DNA of 7,420 bases from a bacterium. Lineage in GTDB: Bacteria; Arandabacterota; Arandabacteria; Arandabacterales; Arandabacteraceae. A program made the position numbers and the translations under genes. Position 1 is the first letter of the stretch; the number at the start of each line of letters is the position of its first letter. Below, in pieces: positions 1-6,358 of this stretch. The notes below the pieces were generated by a model that saw only the letters and a program-made list of their open reading frames with translations, did not search any database and had not been told where the DNA came from. Location: contig JALGWB010000099.1 of NCBI GenBank assembly GCA_025774405.1, positions 1 to 7,420 on the forward strand, read 5' to 3'.

Positions 1-426
1 AATTACCATGAGATTAGCCCTTGTGCGATCAAACCATTGCTGGCTTGAACGTACTGGGCCCGCAACTGCAGGAGTGCTTTCGGCTTCTCCCGCAAGGGCA
101 ATCACATGATAGTAATACTCAAGATGATCTTTTGCTCTATTGTCCACATAAGTAGTCGTTCCCTTAGGTACCTCCGCAATCACCCGACCGGTATCCGAAG
201 TGCCTGCGTAGCGAACAATACGATACCCTGTAACAATGTCTCTCTTGCCGCCATCGAACGGGGACAGGTGCCACTCAATGGTTATACTTCCACCATGATC
301 ACTGGGTGTATCATATGCTCTCAAATCAGCTGGTGGAGGGACTGAGACTGAGTCAACATCCTCTGCAATCGCAGCTGATGCAACCAGGCTGGTCATAATT
401 GCTATGGCCAATGTCACCGTTCGCAT
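1..426 (-). CDS. Secreted fibronectin type III domain protein, 5' part only (runs off left edge)
   Basis: I translated the reverse strand by hand. It stays open from an ATG at 426 to base 1, giving 142 residues with the C-terminus missing. Residues 1-21 form a signal peptide: a basic start, a hydrophobic core and an A-I-A cleavage site after residue 21. Residues about 29-125 look like one FN3 domain. The cues are a proline-rich entry (PPPADLRA), an EW strand, GYRIVRY, TTYVDN, then YYYHVIAL before a return to proline. The final visible stretch (QQWFDRTRANLMVI) looks like the start of a transmembrane segment. I recall FN3 proteins of candidate-phylum bacteria where such a junction leads into a membrane-anchored DUF6754-type region, but that part is outside the window. 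The start at 426 is preferred over an in-frame ATG at 432 because GAAAGG lies 6 bases before 426. Function is unknown; an envelope role is inferred. Confidence 0.8.
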   Translation of the reverse strand, partial: MRTVTLAIAIMTSLVASAAIAEDVDSVSVPPPADLRAYDTPSDHGGSITIEWHLSPFDGGKRDIVTGYRIVRYAGTSDTGRVIAEVPKGTTTYVDNRAKDHLEYYYHVIALAGEAESTPAVAGPVRSSQQWFDRTRANLMVI

Positions 427-465
427 CTTCATCCTTTCATTAAGGACATGCGACCTGACTTGAGA

Positions 466-496
466 ATAGTAATCACACGACAATCCTGACTGTCAA
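466..496 (-). promoter_or_regulatory. Predicted sigma-70-type promoter of the FN3-protein gene
   Basis: Reading the minus strand, a perfect TTGACA -35 (491-496) is followed after 19 bases by TACTAT (466-471), which matches 4 of 6 bases of the -10 consensus. The spacer is slightly long. It stands back to back with the rubredoxin promoter. This is a prediction from consensus matching only. Confidence 0.45.
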
Positions 497-520
497 GCAC
501 AAACCACTTAAGGTTTTGAG

Positions 521-550
521 TTGACACTGCTCATGGATGGGCTATATCAT
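521..550 (+). promoter_or_regulatory. Predicted sigma-70-type promoter of the rubredoxin gene
   Basis: A perfect TTGACA -35 (521-526) is followed after 18 bases by TATCAT (545-550), matching 5 of 6 bases of the -10 consensus. Transcription would begin near 557, leaving a leader of about 30 bases before the rubredoxin ATG. The two -35 boxes of this divergent region are 24 bases apart, so one bound regulator could affect both genes. Confidence 0.55.
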
Positions 551-576
551 CGGTTCGAATCGCTGCCATGATGCCA

Positions 577-582
577 GGGAGG
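577..582 (+). promoter_or_regulatory. Ribosome-binding site that fixes the rubredoxin start
   Basis: GGGAGG lies 5 bases before the ATG at 588. The reading frame is open further upstream to an ATG at 537, but that ATG sits inside the predicted promoter and would add 17 residues never seen in rubredoxins. The site therefore supports 588. Confidence 0.7.
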
Positions 583-587
583 CCAGG

Positions 588-752
588 ATGAAGTACAGAT
601 GCAAAGTTTGTGGTTACATCTATGACCCGGCAGCTGGTGATCCAGACAACAATGTTCCTGCGGGAACCAAGTTTGAGGACATTCCAGCCGATTGGGTTTG
701 CCCTGCTTGCGGTGCGCCAAAAGATATGTTTGAACCCATGGAAGCCGAATAG
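588..752 (+). CDS. Rubredoxin
   Basis: This 54-residue protein is a full-length rubredoxin, a small cytoplasmic electron carrier with one iron bound by four cysteines. Both CxxCG knuckles are present: C5-K-V-C8-G-Y near the start and C36-P-A-C39-G-A-P-K near the end. The hallmarks between them are also there: YDPAAGDP, the VPAGTKFEDIP loop and D-W-V-C-P. Nothing is missing. In anaerobes rubredoxins pass electrons to peroxide- or superoxide-reducing enzymes (rubrerythrin, desulfoferrodoxin) or to flavodiiron proteins, but no such partner is next to it here, so its partner is unknown. It has its own predicted promoter, is divergent from the FN3-protein gene, and converges on the aminopeptidase gene with only 6 bases between stop codons. 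I see no terminator in that gap. Confidence 0.97.
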   Translation: MKYRCKVCGYIYDPAAGDPDNNVPAGTKFEDIPADWVCPACGAPKDMFEPMEAE

Positions 753-758
753 GACAAC

Positions 759-2732
759 TTACCGCAGACGCTTGGAGAATTCGACAAGTCCTGCATCGGC
801 TGATATTTCGAAACATAATCTGATTAGATCCGGATTTGTTTCACCGAGCTCCGCAGCAGTAAGTCTTGCAACATCCGCAACGGAGCGGTTGCCATCAGCC
901 CAGAACAGCGAAAGCACCCACATCAGATCCACCTTGGGTTCCCTTCGCTGCCATCGATGATACTGGCTTCTCCTCCGTCGGGTAGTCCTACGCAATGCCG
1001 CCTCAGGATAGACCGGACCAGGAATCAAGCGTTTAACAACTATGTCCGCTTGGTCCTTCATCCGCTCACAAGCATGCTTACGAATCCTGCCGGCGATTTT
1101 TGGCAAACGGCTGATATCAGCCTCCTCACGCACGCACTTGGCATACGCCTTGACCTGGCTTCGAATCAAGCGCTGAAGCGACTTGGATCTGGGCAACAAC
1201 TTCCCCAAACCACCAAGAACCTTTCTACCATACTCAAGAAGCACCCCAGCCTGATACTCAAGGTTTACCCAGATCGGAGCGTCTGATTCTGGAAACTTAG
1301 CCATCCTATCGATAACAGTCTTGCGAAGACCCCGCCCTACAACTTCGGCAATTGACATCAGTGTTTCCTCATCCCCACTTGCACATGCATAGGCAACGGT
1401 TGCAGCTGTCAGGGCGATCGATCGGAGGGTATCAGGCGAGATCTTGTCGGGTGTATCAGCACTTGTGTGATAGAAGCGGTCAGGCCACTGGATGAGCATT
1501 GCTGTGGGAACACCAACCATCGGATCAGAAAGGATGTAGTGGTCACTACCCCCAGAGAATTCAGTTGATTGCATCCGGATGGAAAGCAGATCACTTGCCA
1601 TGCCTGAACCCCTGCCATGGCGAAAAACCTTCCGAGCCACACAGTCAACCAGGTACTGAATGAAACCACCGGAGGCAAGAGGTGGTGCCTCGATGCAAAG
1701 CGTTGAACCGGTTATTCCCTGATGCTGCCCGACCATATCGAGATTGAGTCCAGTAATCATCCGTTGCCTTGCAGAATGTTCTCTCGAAAGATAGGCGAAT
1801 GTACCGGTCATCTCCGGAACTATAAGGAACCTGATGCCAAACCTTGGACGAGGCAAAACCTCCTTCTCGATAAGATTTGCCAGTACTGTGTGTGCCTCAA
1901 GCAGAGCAGCAACCCCGGAGGCATTATCACCAGCAGAAGGCTTAGGATGGCAGAGATGGGCAATGATAACAATCTCGTCATCCTGGATTCCCGGTATCAG
2001 AGATGTAACCACCTCAAGTGTGCCAGGATAGGTTTCGCTTTCAACCATCCCCCAGACCCTTATCGGACGCTGGCGAGATGCGGGTGAACGCAAATAGGCG
2101 GTCAGGCGTTCACCATCCTCAGGAGTTAGTACAAACCCGAAGAGACCCTTCTCATCCCACCAGAAGGAGTTGTATTGCCTTGCCCCATACACACCTGCGC
2201 CAACCCTGACACCTGGCAGGTGGCGCTGTTTATAGAGAACGATACCTGTGAGTCCAGCACTTGCAGCTGGCTCATAGACATTGCTCGCTCTCAATGCTTC
2301 ACAAAGTGCTATCTTGCCACGGGCACGTCTGAAATCCTTCTCATTTCGCCCCTCACCACCATAGGTCAGTTCCGTAGTGATACCTTCAGGAGGGGTTGAT
2401 CTACTACGCTGTATGACTGAGATTGCACAGTCATCAAAGTCAGCAATCTTGCCTGCCAGCTGGGGTGGTGACACTATCTTGAGAATGGCTCTCCGGATCG
2501 TCCACTCCTCAAATGAGGGATAGTGCCAGAACGAGACCCCACTCTCGGCAGGATAGTGAATCAGACGTGCATCAGGCAGATCTTCGAGCAAGCGGTCAAT
2601 GCAATACTCAGCCGCTCGCCTGTAGCCGGGGCTGGCCTGGATGCGGTGATACTGGCAAATGGCAAGAACATGATCAAAAACCCTCTCGGTCGATATCTCT
2701 GGCGAAAGCGTTTGCAGAAGCTTGGTTAGCAT
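759..2732 (-). CDS. M28/DUF4910-like zinc aminopeptidase with PA-like insert and C-terminal winged-helix-like segment
   Basis: This 657-residue protein has no signal peptide, so it is probably cytoplasmic. Residues about 135-215 resemble a protease-associated (PA) insert (RGKIALCEA, AGLTGIVLY, GFVLTPEDGERL). The metallopeptidase core follows. Candidate metal ligands, placed by analogy with M28 aminopeptidases, are H259 in AHLCHPKPSAGDNASG, the bridging D269 in the same motif, E307 (VPEMTG), D332 (NLDMVG) and H422 (YHTSADTPD). SGGSDH at 393-398 is also conserved-looking. In classical M28 enzymes two glutamates adjoin (base plus ligand); here the first is proline (P306-E307), as I recall from DUF4910/DUF2172 relatives. 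An Arg-rich linker (581-597) leads to a helical tail (602-652) resembling the winged-helix module often attached to DUF4910 proteins. Peptide or amino-acid-derivative hydrolysis is likely, but the substrate is unknown. The start at 2732 has GGGGG 5 bases upstream. Confidence 0.85.
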   Translation of the reverse strand: MLTKLLQTLSPEISTERVFDHVLAICQYHRIQASPGYRRAAEYCIDRLLEDLPDARLIHYPAESGVSFWHYPSFEEWTIRRAILKIVSPPQLAGKIADFDDCAISVIQRSRSTPPEGITTELTYGGEGRNEKDFRRARGKIALCEALRASNVYEPAASAGLTGIVLYKQRHLPGVRVGAGVYGARQYNSFWWDEKGLFGFVLTPEDGERLTAYLRSPASRQRPIRVWGMVESETYPGTLEVVTSLIPGIQDDEIVIIAHLCHPKPSAGDNASGVAALLEAHTVLANLIEKEVLPRPRFGIRFLIVPEMTGTFAYLSREHSARQRMITGLNLDMVGQHQGITGSTLCIEAPPLASGGFIQYLVDCVARKVFRHGRGSGMASDLLSIRMQSTEFSGGSDHYILSDPMVGVPTAMLIQWPDRFYHTSADTPDKISPDTLRSIALTAATVAYACASGDEETLMSIAEVVGRGLRKTVIDRMAKFPESDAPIWVNLEYQAGVLLEYGRKVLGGLGKLLPRSKSLQRLIRSQVKAYAKCVREEADISRLPKIAGRIRKHACERMKDQADIVVKRLIPGPVYPEAALRRTTRRRRSQYHRWQRREPKVDLMWVLSLFWADGNRSVADVARLTAAELGETNPDLIRLCFEISADAGLVEFSKRLR

Positions 2733-2760
2733 CCAACCCCCAGATCAGAATTCATACGCC

Positions 2761-2790
2761 ATAGTATCAATCCTGTGTTGCATCGGTCAA
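2761..2790 (-). promoter_or_regulatory. Predicted promoter of the aminopeptidase gene
   Basis: On the minus strand TTGACC (2785-2790, 5 of 6 consensus) is followed after 18 bases by TACTAT (2761-2766, 4 of 6). The -10 hexamer is identical to the one predicted for the FN3-protein gene. Transcription would start about 20 bases before the ATG at 2732. Confidence 0.45.
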
Positions 2791-2826
2791 TCGGATTGTT
2801 GCTGTCACACTTAGTATCTACGCTGC

Positions 2827-2856
2827 TTGACATTGGGCTACAAGGTGTGATATGCT
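2827..2856 (+). promoter_or_regulatory. Predicted promoter of the dockerin-like protein gene
   Basis: A perfect TTGACA (2827-2832) is followed after 18 bases by TATGCT (2851-2856, 4 of 6 consensus). A start near 2863 would give a leader of about 100 bases before the ATG at 2962. The leader (2863-2948) is G-rich and contains a weak ACGTT/AACGT hairpin; I recognise no known riboswitch in it. Confidence 0.5.
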
Positions 2857-2948
2857 TTAGTGTAAGGATTGGTGTTTACCTTAGAAGAGGTTTTTACGGC
2901 GGAAGGGGGTGTAGGCAAAACGTTAACCGAACGTGGTTCTATTAGGAC

Positions 2949-2953
2949 GGAGG
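2949..2953 (+). promoter_or_regulatory. Ribosome-binding site that fixes the dockerin-like protein start
   Basis: GGAGG lies 8 bases before the ATG at 2962, which opens a textbook signal peptide (MKKLSILTM). The frame is open upstream to a TTG at 2869, but that codon is only a few bases after the predicted transcription start and has no good ribosome-binding site. Confidence 0.75.
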
Positions 2954-2961
2954 TAAAACAC

Positions 2962-3540
2962 ATGAAGAAACTATCCATTCTTACCATGGTAGTCCTGGCA
3001 TTGTTGATGTCTGGCGTGGCGTTTGCAGGTATCCCATCCGCAAGCACTTCGACGGTTGAAAGAGAAGGTCAGGGTATTGGTCCTTGCAATCCCGATGTCA
3101 CTGTCATCTGCCCGGCTAGTGATATGGGTTCGGTTCTTGTGACAGTTACAGTCAGAAACGTGTACGGTGATCCCCTACCTGACAAGGTTGTGACCTGTTA
3201 TCCTACTACGAGCGGGTTCTGTTTCTGCCCGGGTGAAGATTCAAAGCAGGATACCACTGATTCCAACGGCCAGGTGTTTTTCACATTCAGTGATTTCGGC
3301 GGATGTGGTGATCTTGAGTTTGGCGCTGAGTGTGAGGGTGTGGTTTTCAACCCGGCGCCAACAATCTATATTGCAAGTCCCGACGATAATGCTGACTGTG
3401 AAGTGACCCTGCTGGATTTTGCAGATTTCGCCGGTGCATATGGTACGAGTGACCCATGCTTTGACTATGACTGCGATGGTACAGTCGCACTGACTGATTT
3501 CGCAGATTTCGCCGGTCACTACGCACACACCTGTCCATAG
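2962..3540 (+). CDS. Secreted cysteine-rich protein with Ig-like region and dockerin-like repeat pair
   Basis: The product has 192 residues. Residues 1-22 are a signal peptide with cleavage expected after VAFA. Residues about 45-135 look like a bacterial Ig-like fold of the invasin type (VTVTVRNVYGDPLPDKVV, then TDSNGQVFFTF). Residues 141-187 hold two copies of a dockerin-like calcium-loop-plus-helix unit: DDNADCEVTLLDFADFAGAYG and DYDCDGTVALTDFADFAGHY. Acidic and Asn residues sit where calcium ligands belong. The mature protein has 11 cysteines (42, 50, 79, 87, 89, 115, 124, 146, 166, 171, 191), which fits an exported, disulfide-bonded protein. No cohesin or cellulase gene is nearby, so cellulosome membership is not implied; similar short C-terminal repeats serve as attachment or stability modules in many non-cellulolytic bacteria. 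It has its own promoter and terminator, so it is probably monocistronic. Confidence 0.82.
   Translation: MKKLSILTMVVLALLMSGVAFAGIPSASTSTVEREGQGIGPCNPDVTVICPASDMGSVLVTVTVRNVYGDPLPDKVVTCYPTTSGFCFCPGEDSKQDTTDSNGQVFFTFSDFGGCGDLEFGAECEGVVFNPAPTIYIASPDDNADCEVTLLDFADFAGAYGTSDPCFDYDCDGTVALTDFADFAGHYAHTCP
3415..3516 (+). repeat. Internal duplication encoding the two dockerin-like repeats
   Basis: Two 21-base copies, 3415-3435 and 3496-3516, differ at one base and lie exactly 81 bases (27 codons) apart in frame. Both encode DFADFAG, the helix of the dockerin-like unit. The near-identity at DNA level suggests a recent duplication or gene conversion rather than protein-level conservation alone. Confidence 0.85.
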
Positions 3541-3565
3541 AAGAACTCGAGAGTGAAGGCCATTC

Positions 3566-3598
3566 AAGGTGGGGACCTCAGGTCCCCACTTTAGTCTT
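3566..3598 (+). terminator. Rho-independent-type terminator after the dockerin-like protein gene
   Basis: A strong hairpin starts 28 bases past the stop codon. GTGGGGAC (3569-3576) pairs with GTCCCCAC (3582-3589) around a 5-base loop, and A-T pairs extend the base. TTTAGTCTTT follows on the plus strand. The minus-strand flank is not T-rich, so it acts mainly on the plus-strand gene, although the hairpin also lies 43 bases past the end of the convergent DUF72 gene. Confidence 0.8.
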
Positions 3599-3640
3599 TG
3601 GGACAATGGTGCCGACGGACTGAAATACTAACACCGCAGC

Positions 3641-4429
3641 CTAAAATGTGAGTTTGAGAAGCTCCTTCATAAGTTTAGCATTGCGAGCTGCTTGCCCAGC
3701 ATGACAATTGTTGAAAAACACGAAGGTCTTCTTCGCTTTAGCAGCCATCGCCTTTATCTTTTCAACCCACTGGCGGAGCTCGTCCTCACTATAAAGGTAA
3801 TCGTAGCGATCCCCAGTTCCTCCCCACCAGCTCCTGGCATTGCGACCATGCAGTCGAACATAGCCGACGTCCGTGGTGACTTCAGCAATCGGAGGGACCA
3901 ATCCCCGAAGGCGTGGTTCATCAACAGAACAATAGCCGATGCCGATCGATCTGAGATTCTCAAATAGACCAGGCGTTATCCATTCACTGTTGCGGAATTC
4001 GATGAAAAGTGGAAGATCACCAAATCTTGCCTTCATGTATTCGATATGGTCGATGTTTTCCCGTGTGCGCTTGAAGCCCCAGGGGAACTGAGCTATTATG
4101 CCCCCAAACTTACCGGCATCGATGACAGGCTGGACCGCTTCTATGAAGGTCCGATAGAGCGCCGGATCTTTCGACTGCTTATGCGTCATCTCCTGATTTG
4201 CCTTGATGACGAACTCGAAATCCGCCGGGGTCTTCTCTTCCATCCTTCTGAGAACAGCTGGATGGGGAATCCGATAGTAGGTTGAATTGACCTCAACTCC
4301 ACGGAAGTGCTTGACATACTCCCTGAGCATATCCCCTTTGCGGATGTTCGGCGGATAGAAACTGCCAATCCAGTCCTCAAAGCTGTAGCCTGATGTGCCA
4401 ACTATGATCTCGCCGCTTCGCTCCTCCAT
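3641..4429 (-). CDS. DUF72 (YecE-like) TIM-barrel protein
   Basis: The 262-residue product matches the DUF72 family in length and motifs. These are GTSGYSFEDW (11-20), GVEVNSTYYRIP (44-55), FEFVIKANQEMTH (71-83), QFPWGFK (114-120), IEFRNSEW (143-150), YVRLHGRN (190-197) and the C-terminal FFNNCHAGQAARNA (238-251). The family adopts a TIM-barrel-like fold; its biochemical role remains unsettled, so none is assigned here. There is no signal peptide, so it is cytoplasmic. The start at 4429 is fixed by AGGTGA 5 bases upstream. The open frame continues to 4738, but only as the shadow of the membrane-protein gene in another frame. Its first 28 bases overlap the end of that gene, so translation is probably coupled. 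Confidence 0.92.
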   Translation of the reverse strand: MEERSGEIIVGTSGYSFEDWIGSFYPPNIRKGDMLREYVKHFRGVEVNSTYYRIPHPAVLRRMEEKTPADFEFVIKANQEMTHKQSKDPALYRTFIEAVQPVIDAGKFGGIIAQFPWGFKRTRENIDHIEYMKARFGDLPLFIEFRNSEWITPGLFENLRSIGIGYCSVDEPRLRGLVPPIAEVTTDVGYVRLHGRNARSWWGGTGDRYDYLYSEDELRQWVEKIKAMAAKAKKTFVFFNNCHAGQAARNAKLMKELLKLTF

Positions 4430-4944
4430 CTGATCACCTCGACCCCCGTTGTAACACCGATTCCAACGGCAACGCCCAGCGCGAAGCCCCAGACAAATCC
4501 CCCAAGAAGTGATCCAGAGAGACCTGCTGGCAACCTGCCACCCAGGGCCAAACCATAGACAATCAGTCCTCCCAGCCCACACAGAATAGCTGGAACAAGT
4601 GCCCCGCTTACGATTCTCAAGGATGTGCGAGTCGGGCTTGCAACACGCAGCGATCCCAAAATGCCGATCGTCACAAGAGCAGCAAATATGAGGAAGCGCA
4701 CCATGCCTGTTCGCTCGGTCTCCACGAAGACTCCCCAAATGATAGTGGCAGCGAGAATGAGGATCACTGCATCACGTCTTCGTACCACTGTGGCTGCCGC
4801 CGCGAGCAGAGAATATGCCAGACCATATGTGACGAACATCACAAAAGCATGCTCTTCAGCGACCGATAGATTTCTAAGCGGGAGCAGCCGTCTCAGTAAA
4901 ACTCCGACACCTATCGTCGTGAGGATACCGCAGACTGTGGGCAA
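4402..4944 (-). CDS. Small multi-pass membrane protein of unknown function
   Basis: I do not recognise this protein. From a TTG at 4944 it has 180 residues. Hydrophobic stretches at about 3-18, 33-54, 58-74, 81-99, 109-134 and 143-171 suggest five or six membrane helices. Positive patches (LLRR, VVRRR, the RSEAARS tail) alternate with them, and the later helices are Gly-rich (GGLIVYGLALGG, GFALGVAVGIG). The only in-frame ATG/GTG/TTG option without losing the first helix is this TTG, and it lacks a nearby ribosome-binding site. A perfect AAGGAGG sits 9 bases before an in-frame CTG at 4980, which would add 12 residues with a basic start (ARRIPKEF). The true start may be 4980. The end overlaps the DUF72 gene by 28 bases. 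It may be a transporter-like or envelope-stress accessory protein, but nothing seen establishes this. Confidence 0.7.
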   Translation of the reverse strand: MPTVCGILTTIGVGVLLRRLLPLRNLSVAEEHAFVMFVTYGLAYSLLAAAATVVRRRDAVILILAATIIWGVFVETERTGMVRFLIFAALVTIGILGSLRVASPTRTSLRIVSGALVPAILCGLGGLIVYGLALGGRLPAGLSGSLLGGFVWGFALGVAVGIGVTTGVEVIRWRSEAARS

Positions 4945-4989
4945 GCTGACAGCAAATTCCTTCGGTATGCGTCGTGCCAGAGGGAGGTC

Positions 4990-4996
4990 CCTCCTT
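4990..4996 (-). promoter_or_regulatory. Strong Shine-Dalgarno upstream of the membrane-protein gene
   Basis: On the minus strand AAGGAGG is a perfect match to the anti-Shine-Dalgarno sequence. No ATG, GTG or TTG lies at a workable distance in the correct frame. The in-frame CTG at 4980 is 9 bases away, whereas the TTG at 4944 is 45 bases away. The site is part of a small inverted repeat (GGAG paired with CTCC, or GAGGGA with TCCCTC) that could fold over it. Confidence 0.6.
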
Positions 4997-5058
4997 GTTT
5001 GGATCCGATATAATGATCACATGGGGAGAAGTTTGAGTCAAGTTGATATGGAGATCGG

Positions 5059-6354
5059 TTAGAGCCCTGTCGTTTCCTTCCAGCCGATTTTGATATAATC
5101 GAGATGCTGCGTGAGATAGTAGGAAATCGCCTCACTGCTATAAAGGATAGCTGGATTTCCGCCTGTGAAAGCCCAATCGCTCACACCTTTGACAACAACT
5201 GCACCCAGAACCCATACAGTTCCTGTCATCTTGAAGTCGCCTTCGATATAGACCAAGCCGCGCCAGACGAAATTGCCCGCTGCTTTCAAACTACCTGTGA
5301 TATAGAGCAGCCCAGAGCCTTCACCATTGTTCCACATGACGTCCGGGCCACCAGCATTGTCCACATATGTGATCCCATCCTGTGGACTTGTTACCCCAAC
5401 GTCTGTGTAGTCAGCATGAGCCAGGATATCAGCCAACTCCTCATCACTTATTCCAAGTGTCTCAGCGAGGGTGAGAAACTGATTTGATGAGGATGTGTCT
5501 TCAGGCGACGGATAGCCGGCGAGGTCTGTGCTGCCTCGCTTATCGATGATATCGCCTGTGGTCATTACACCGATGAGGCAGCCAGCACCGAGATCATTGG
5601 TTCGGCCCGAGCAAAGTTCCCATGCCATGCACCCAGGAAGCGACGTATACTCGGGCGTATCAATTCTGTGATTGTGTCCACAGATGGTGACATTACCTCT
5701 TATGTCAACTCCCCTATCACAAAGAAGACCTGCCCGTGCATTGACACTGAGAGGATAACGGGTTGCCTCAACAACGATTCGCCGCTGAGCAGTTCCCGCG
5801 TGACCTGTAACGGTGATAACTTCAACGGGACTACCTGATGAGAAATTCTCAGGCGGATAACGTGAGCCATCATAAAGCACGATCTCGCCGGCTTCCCTCA
5901 AGCCATCTCCATCGAGATCGCGCCATTTGTGTTCAATTATTATCGCCTGATCTGGATCGTCAGGAGAGCTGTATTCAAGCCAGGATGCTGCATCCTGGAT
6001 GGTAACAGTATTGACTTCTCCTGTAGAAGGTGCTGGCTCTTCCCCCGGTGCGCAAAGGAAAATTCGAACACGCCAATCAGGATCGTAGGGGACTGTGCTG
6101 TCTCGAATTGCTGCATTGATTGTGCCACCATTTACCGTTAGTGTGGTCGGATCCGCAAGCTGCATCCGATAGAGCACTTCTTCAACTCCTGCTTCAGCGA
6201 CATAGAGTGCCTGAGCATATTGGGTCTGATGCTTTGAGATATTGACCTCTGTTCTTGTGAGGAATGCCAAAGTTGAGCCTATGGCAAAGAGGGCCACAAT
6301 CGTAAGAATTGCAAGCACAAGCCCTGTGCCACGCTCATTTGCCGCTGTCATCAT
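5059..6354 (-). CDS. PilX-like minor pilin / pilus assembly protein
   Basis: The protein has 431 residues from ATG 6354. A short polar leader (MMTAANERG) precedes one hydrophobic helix (about 11-33, GLVLAILTIVALFAIGSTLA). A heptad-like stretch with the PilX-type signature A-LYVAEAGVEEVLYRM (50-64) follows. This is the N-terminal layout of PilX-family minor pilins, which are inserted in the inner membrane and assembled into type IV pili or pseudopili; cleavage would be expected after the RG. The middle has an acidic DLDGDGLREAGE loop (147-156) that may bind calcium. Residues about 347-408 are repetitive beta strands with GLLYITGSLKAAGNF and GLVYIEGDFKMTGTV, a pattern common in long PilX-like proteins. 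ATG 6351 is equally possible; GAGAGG lies 7 bases before it. The start is 8 bases past the stop of the propeller gene, indicating one operon. A 78-base gap separates its stop from CTG 4980 of the next gene. Confidence 0.82.
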   Translation of the reverse strand: MMTAANERGTGLVLAILTIVALFAIGSTLAFLTRTEVNISKHQTQYAQALYVAEAGVEEVLYRMQLADPTTLTVNGGTINAAIRDSTVPYDPDWRVRIFLCAPGEEPAPSTGEVNTVTIQDAASWLEYSSPDDPDQAIIIEHKWRDLDGDGLREAGEIVLYDGSRYPPENFSSGSPVEVITVTGHAGTAQRRIVVEATRYPLSVNARAGLLCDRGVDIRGNVTICGHNHRIDTPEYTSLPGCMAWELCSGRTNDLGAGCLIGVMTTGDIIDKRGSTDLAGYPSPEDTSSSNQFLTLAETLGISDEELADILAHADYTDVGVTSPQDGITYVDNAGGPDVMWNNGEGSGLLYITGSLKAAGNFVWRGLVYIEGDFKMTGTVWVLGAVVVKGVSDWAFTGGNPAILYSSEAISYYLTQHLDYIKIGWKETTGL

Positions 6355-6358
6355 GCCA

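Noticed and set aside
551..576. tRNA 3' end-like string GGTTCGAATC followed by CCA
   Set aside because: The five bases on each side of TTCGAAT do not form a T stem (one pair only), and no D or anticodon arm can be built upstream. The acceptor-like complement TCATGG is only 41 bases from the matching end, too close for a tRNA.
537..587. N-terminal extension of the rubredoxin from ATG 537
   Set aside because: It lies inside the predicted promoter, lacks a ribosome-binding site and adds residues unlike any rubredoxin. ATG 588 has GGGAGG at good spacing.
957..2399. Several plus-strand open frames of 60-120 codons inside the aminopeptidase region
   Set aside because: They lie antisense to a 657-residue gene with clear family motifs and have no coherent protein features of their own.
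2869..2961. Longer start (TTG 2869) for the dockerin-like protein
   Set aside because: It would bury the signal peptide 31 residues in. The codon is next to the predicted transcription start and has no Shine-Dalgarno, unlike ATG 2962.
2838..3047. Minus-strand 69-aa open frame across the dockerin-like gene start
   Set aside because: It is antisense to a well-supported secreted protein and its promoter, with no ribosome-binding site or recognisable motif.
4430..4738. Upstream extension of the DUF72 protein to 4738
   Set aside because: Family similarity starts right after ATG 4429, which has AGGTGA upstream. The extension is the shadow of the membrane-protein gene in another frame.
5009..5014. 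TATAAT on the plus strand
   Set aside because: There is no -35-like hexamer at 16-19 bases upstream and no plus-strand gene follows; everything downstream is minus-strand coding.
4980..5040. Minus-strand promoter for the membrane-protein/DUF72 pair (TTGACT about 17 bases before GATCAT)
   Set aside because: Both hexamers can be found, but the -10 matches only 4 of 6 and the genes may simply be read through from the pilin gene, so I did not list it as a feature.
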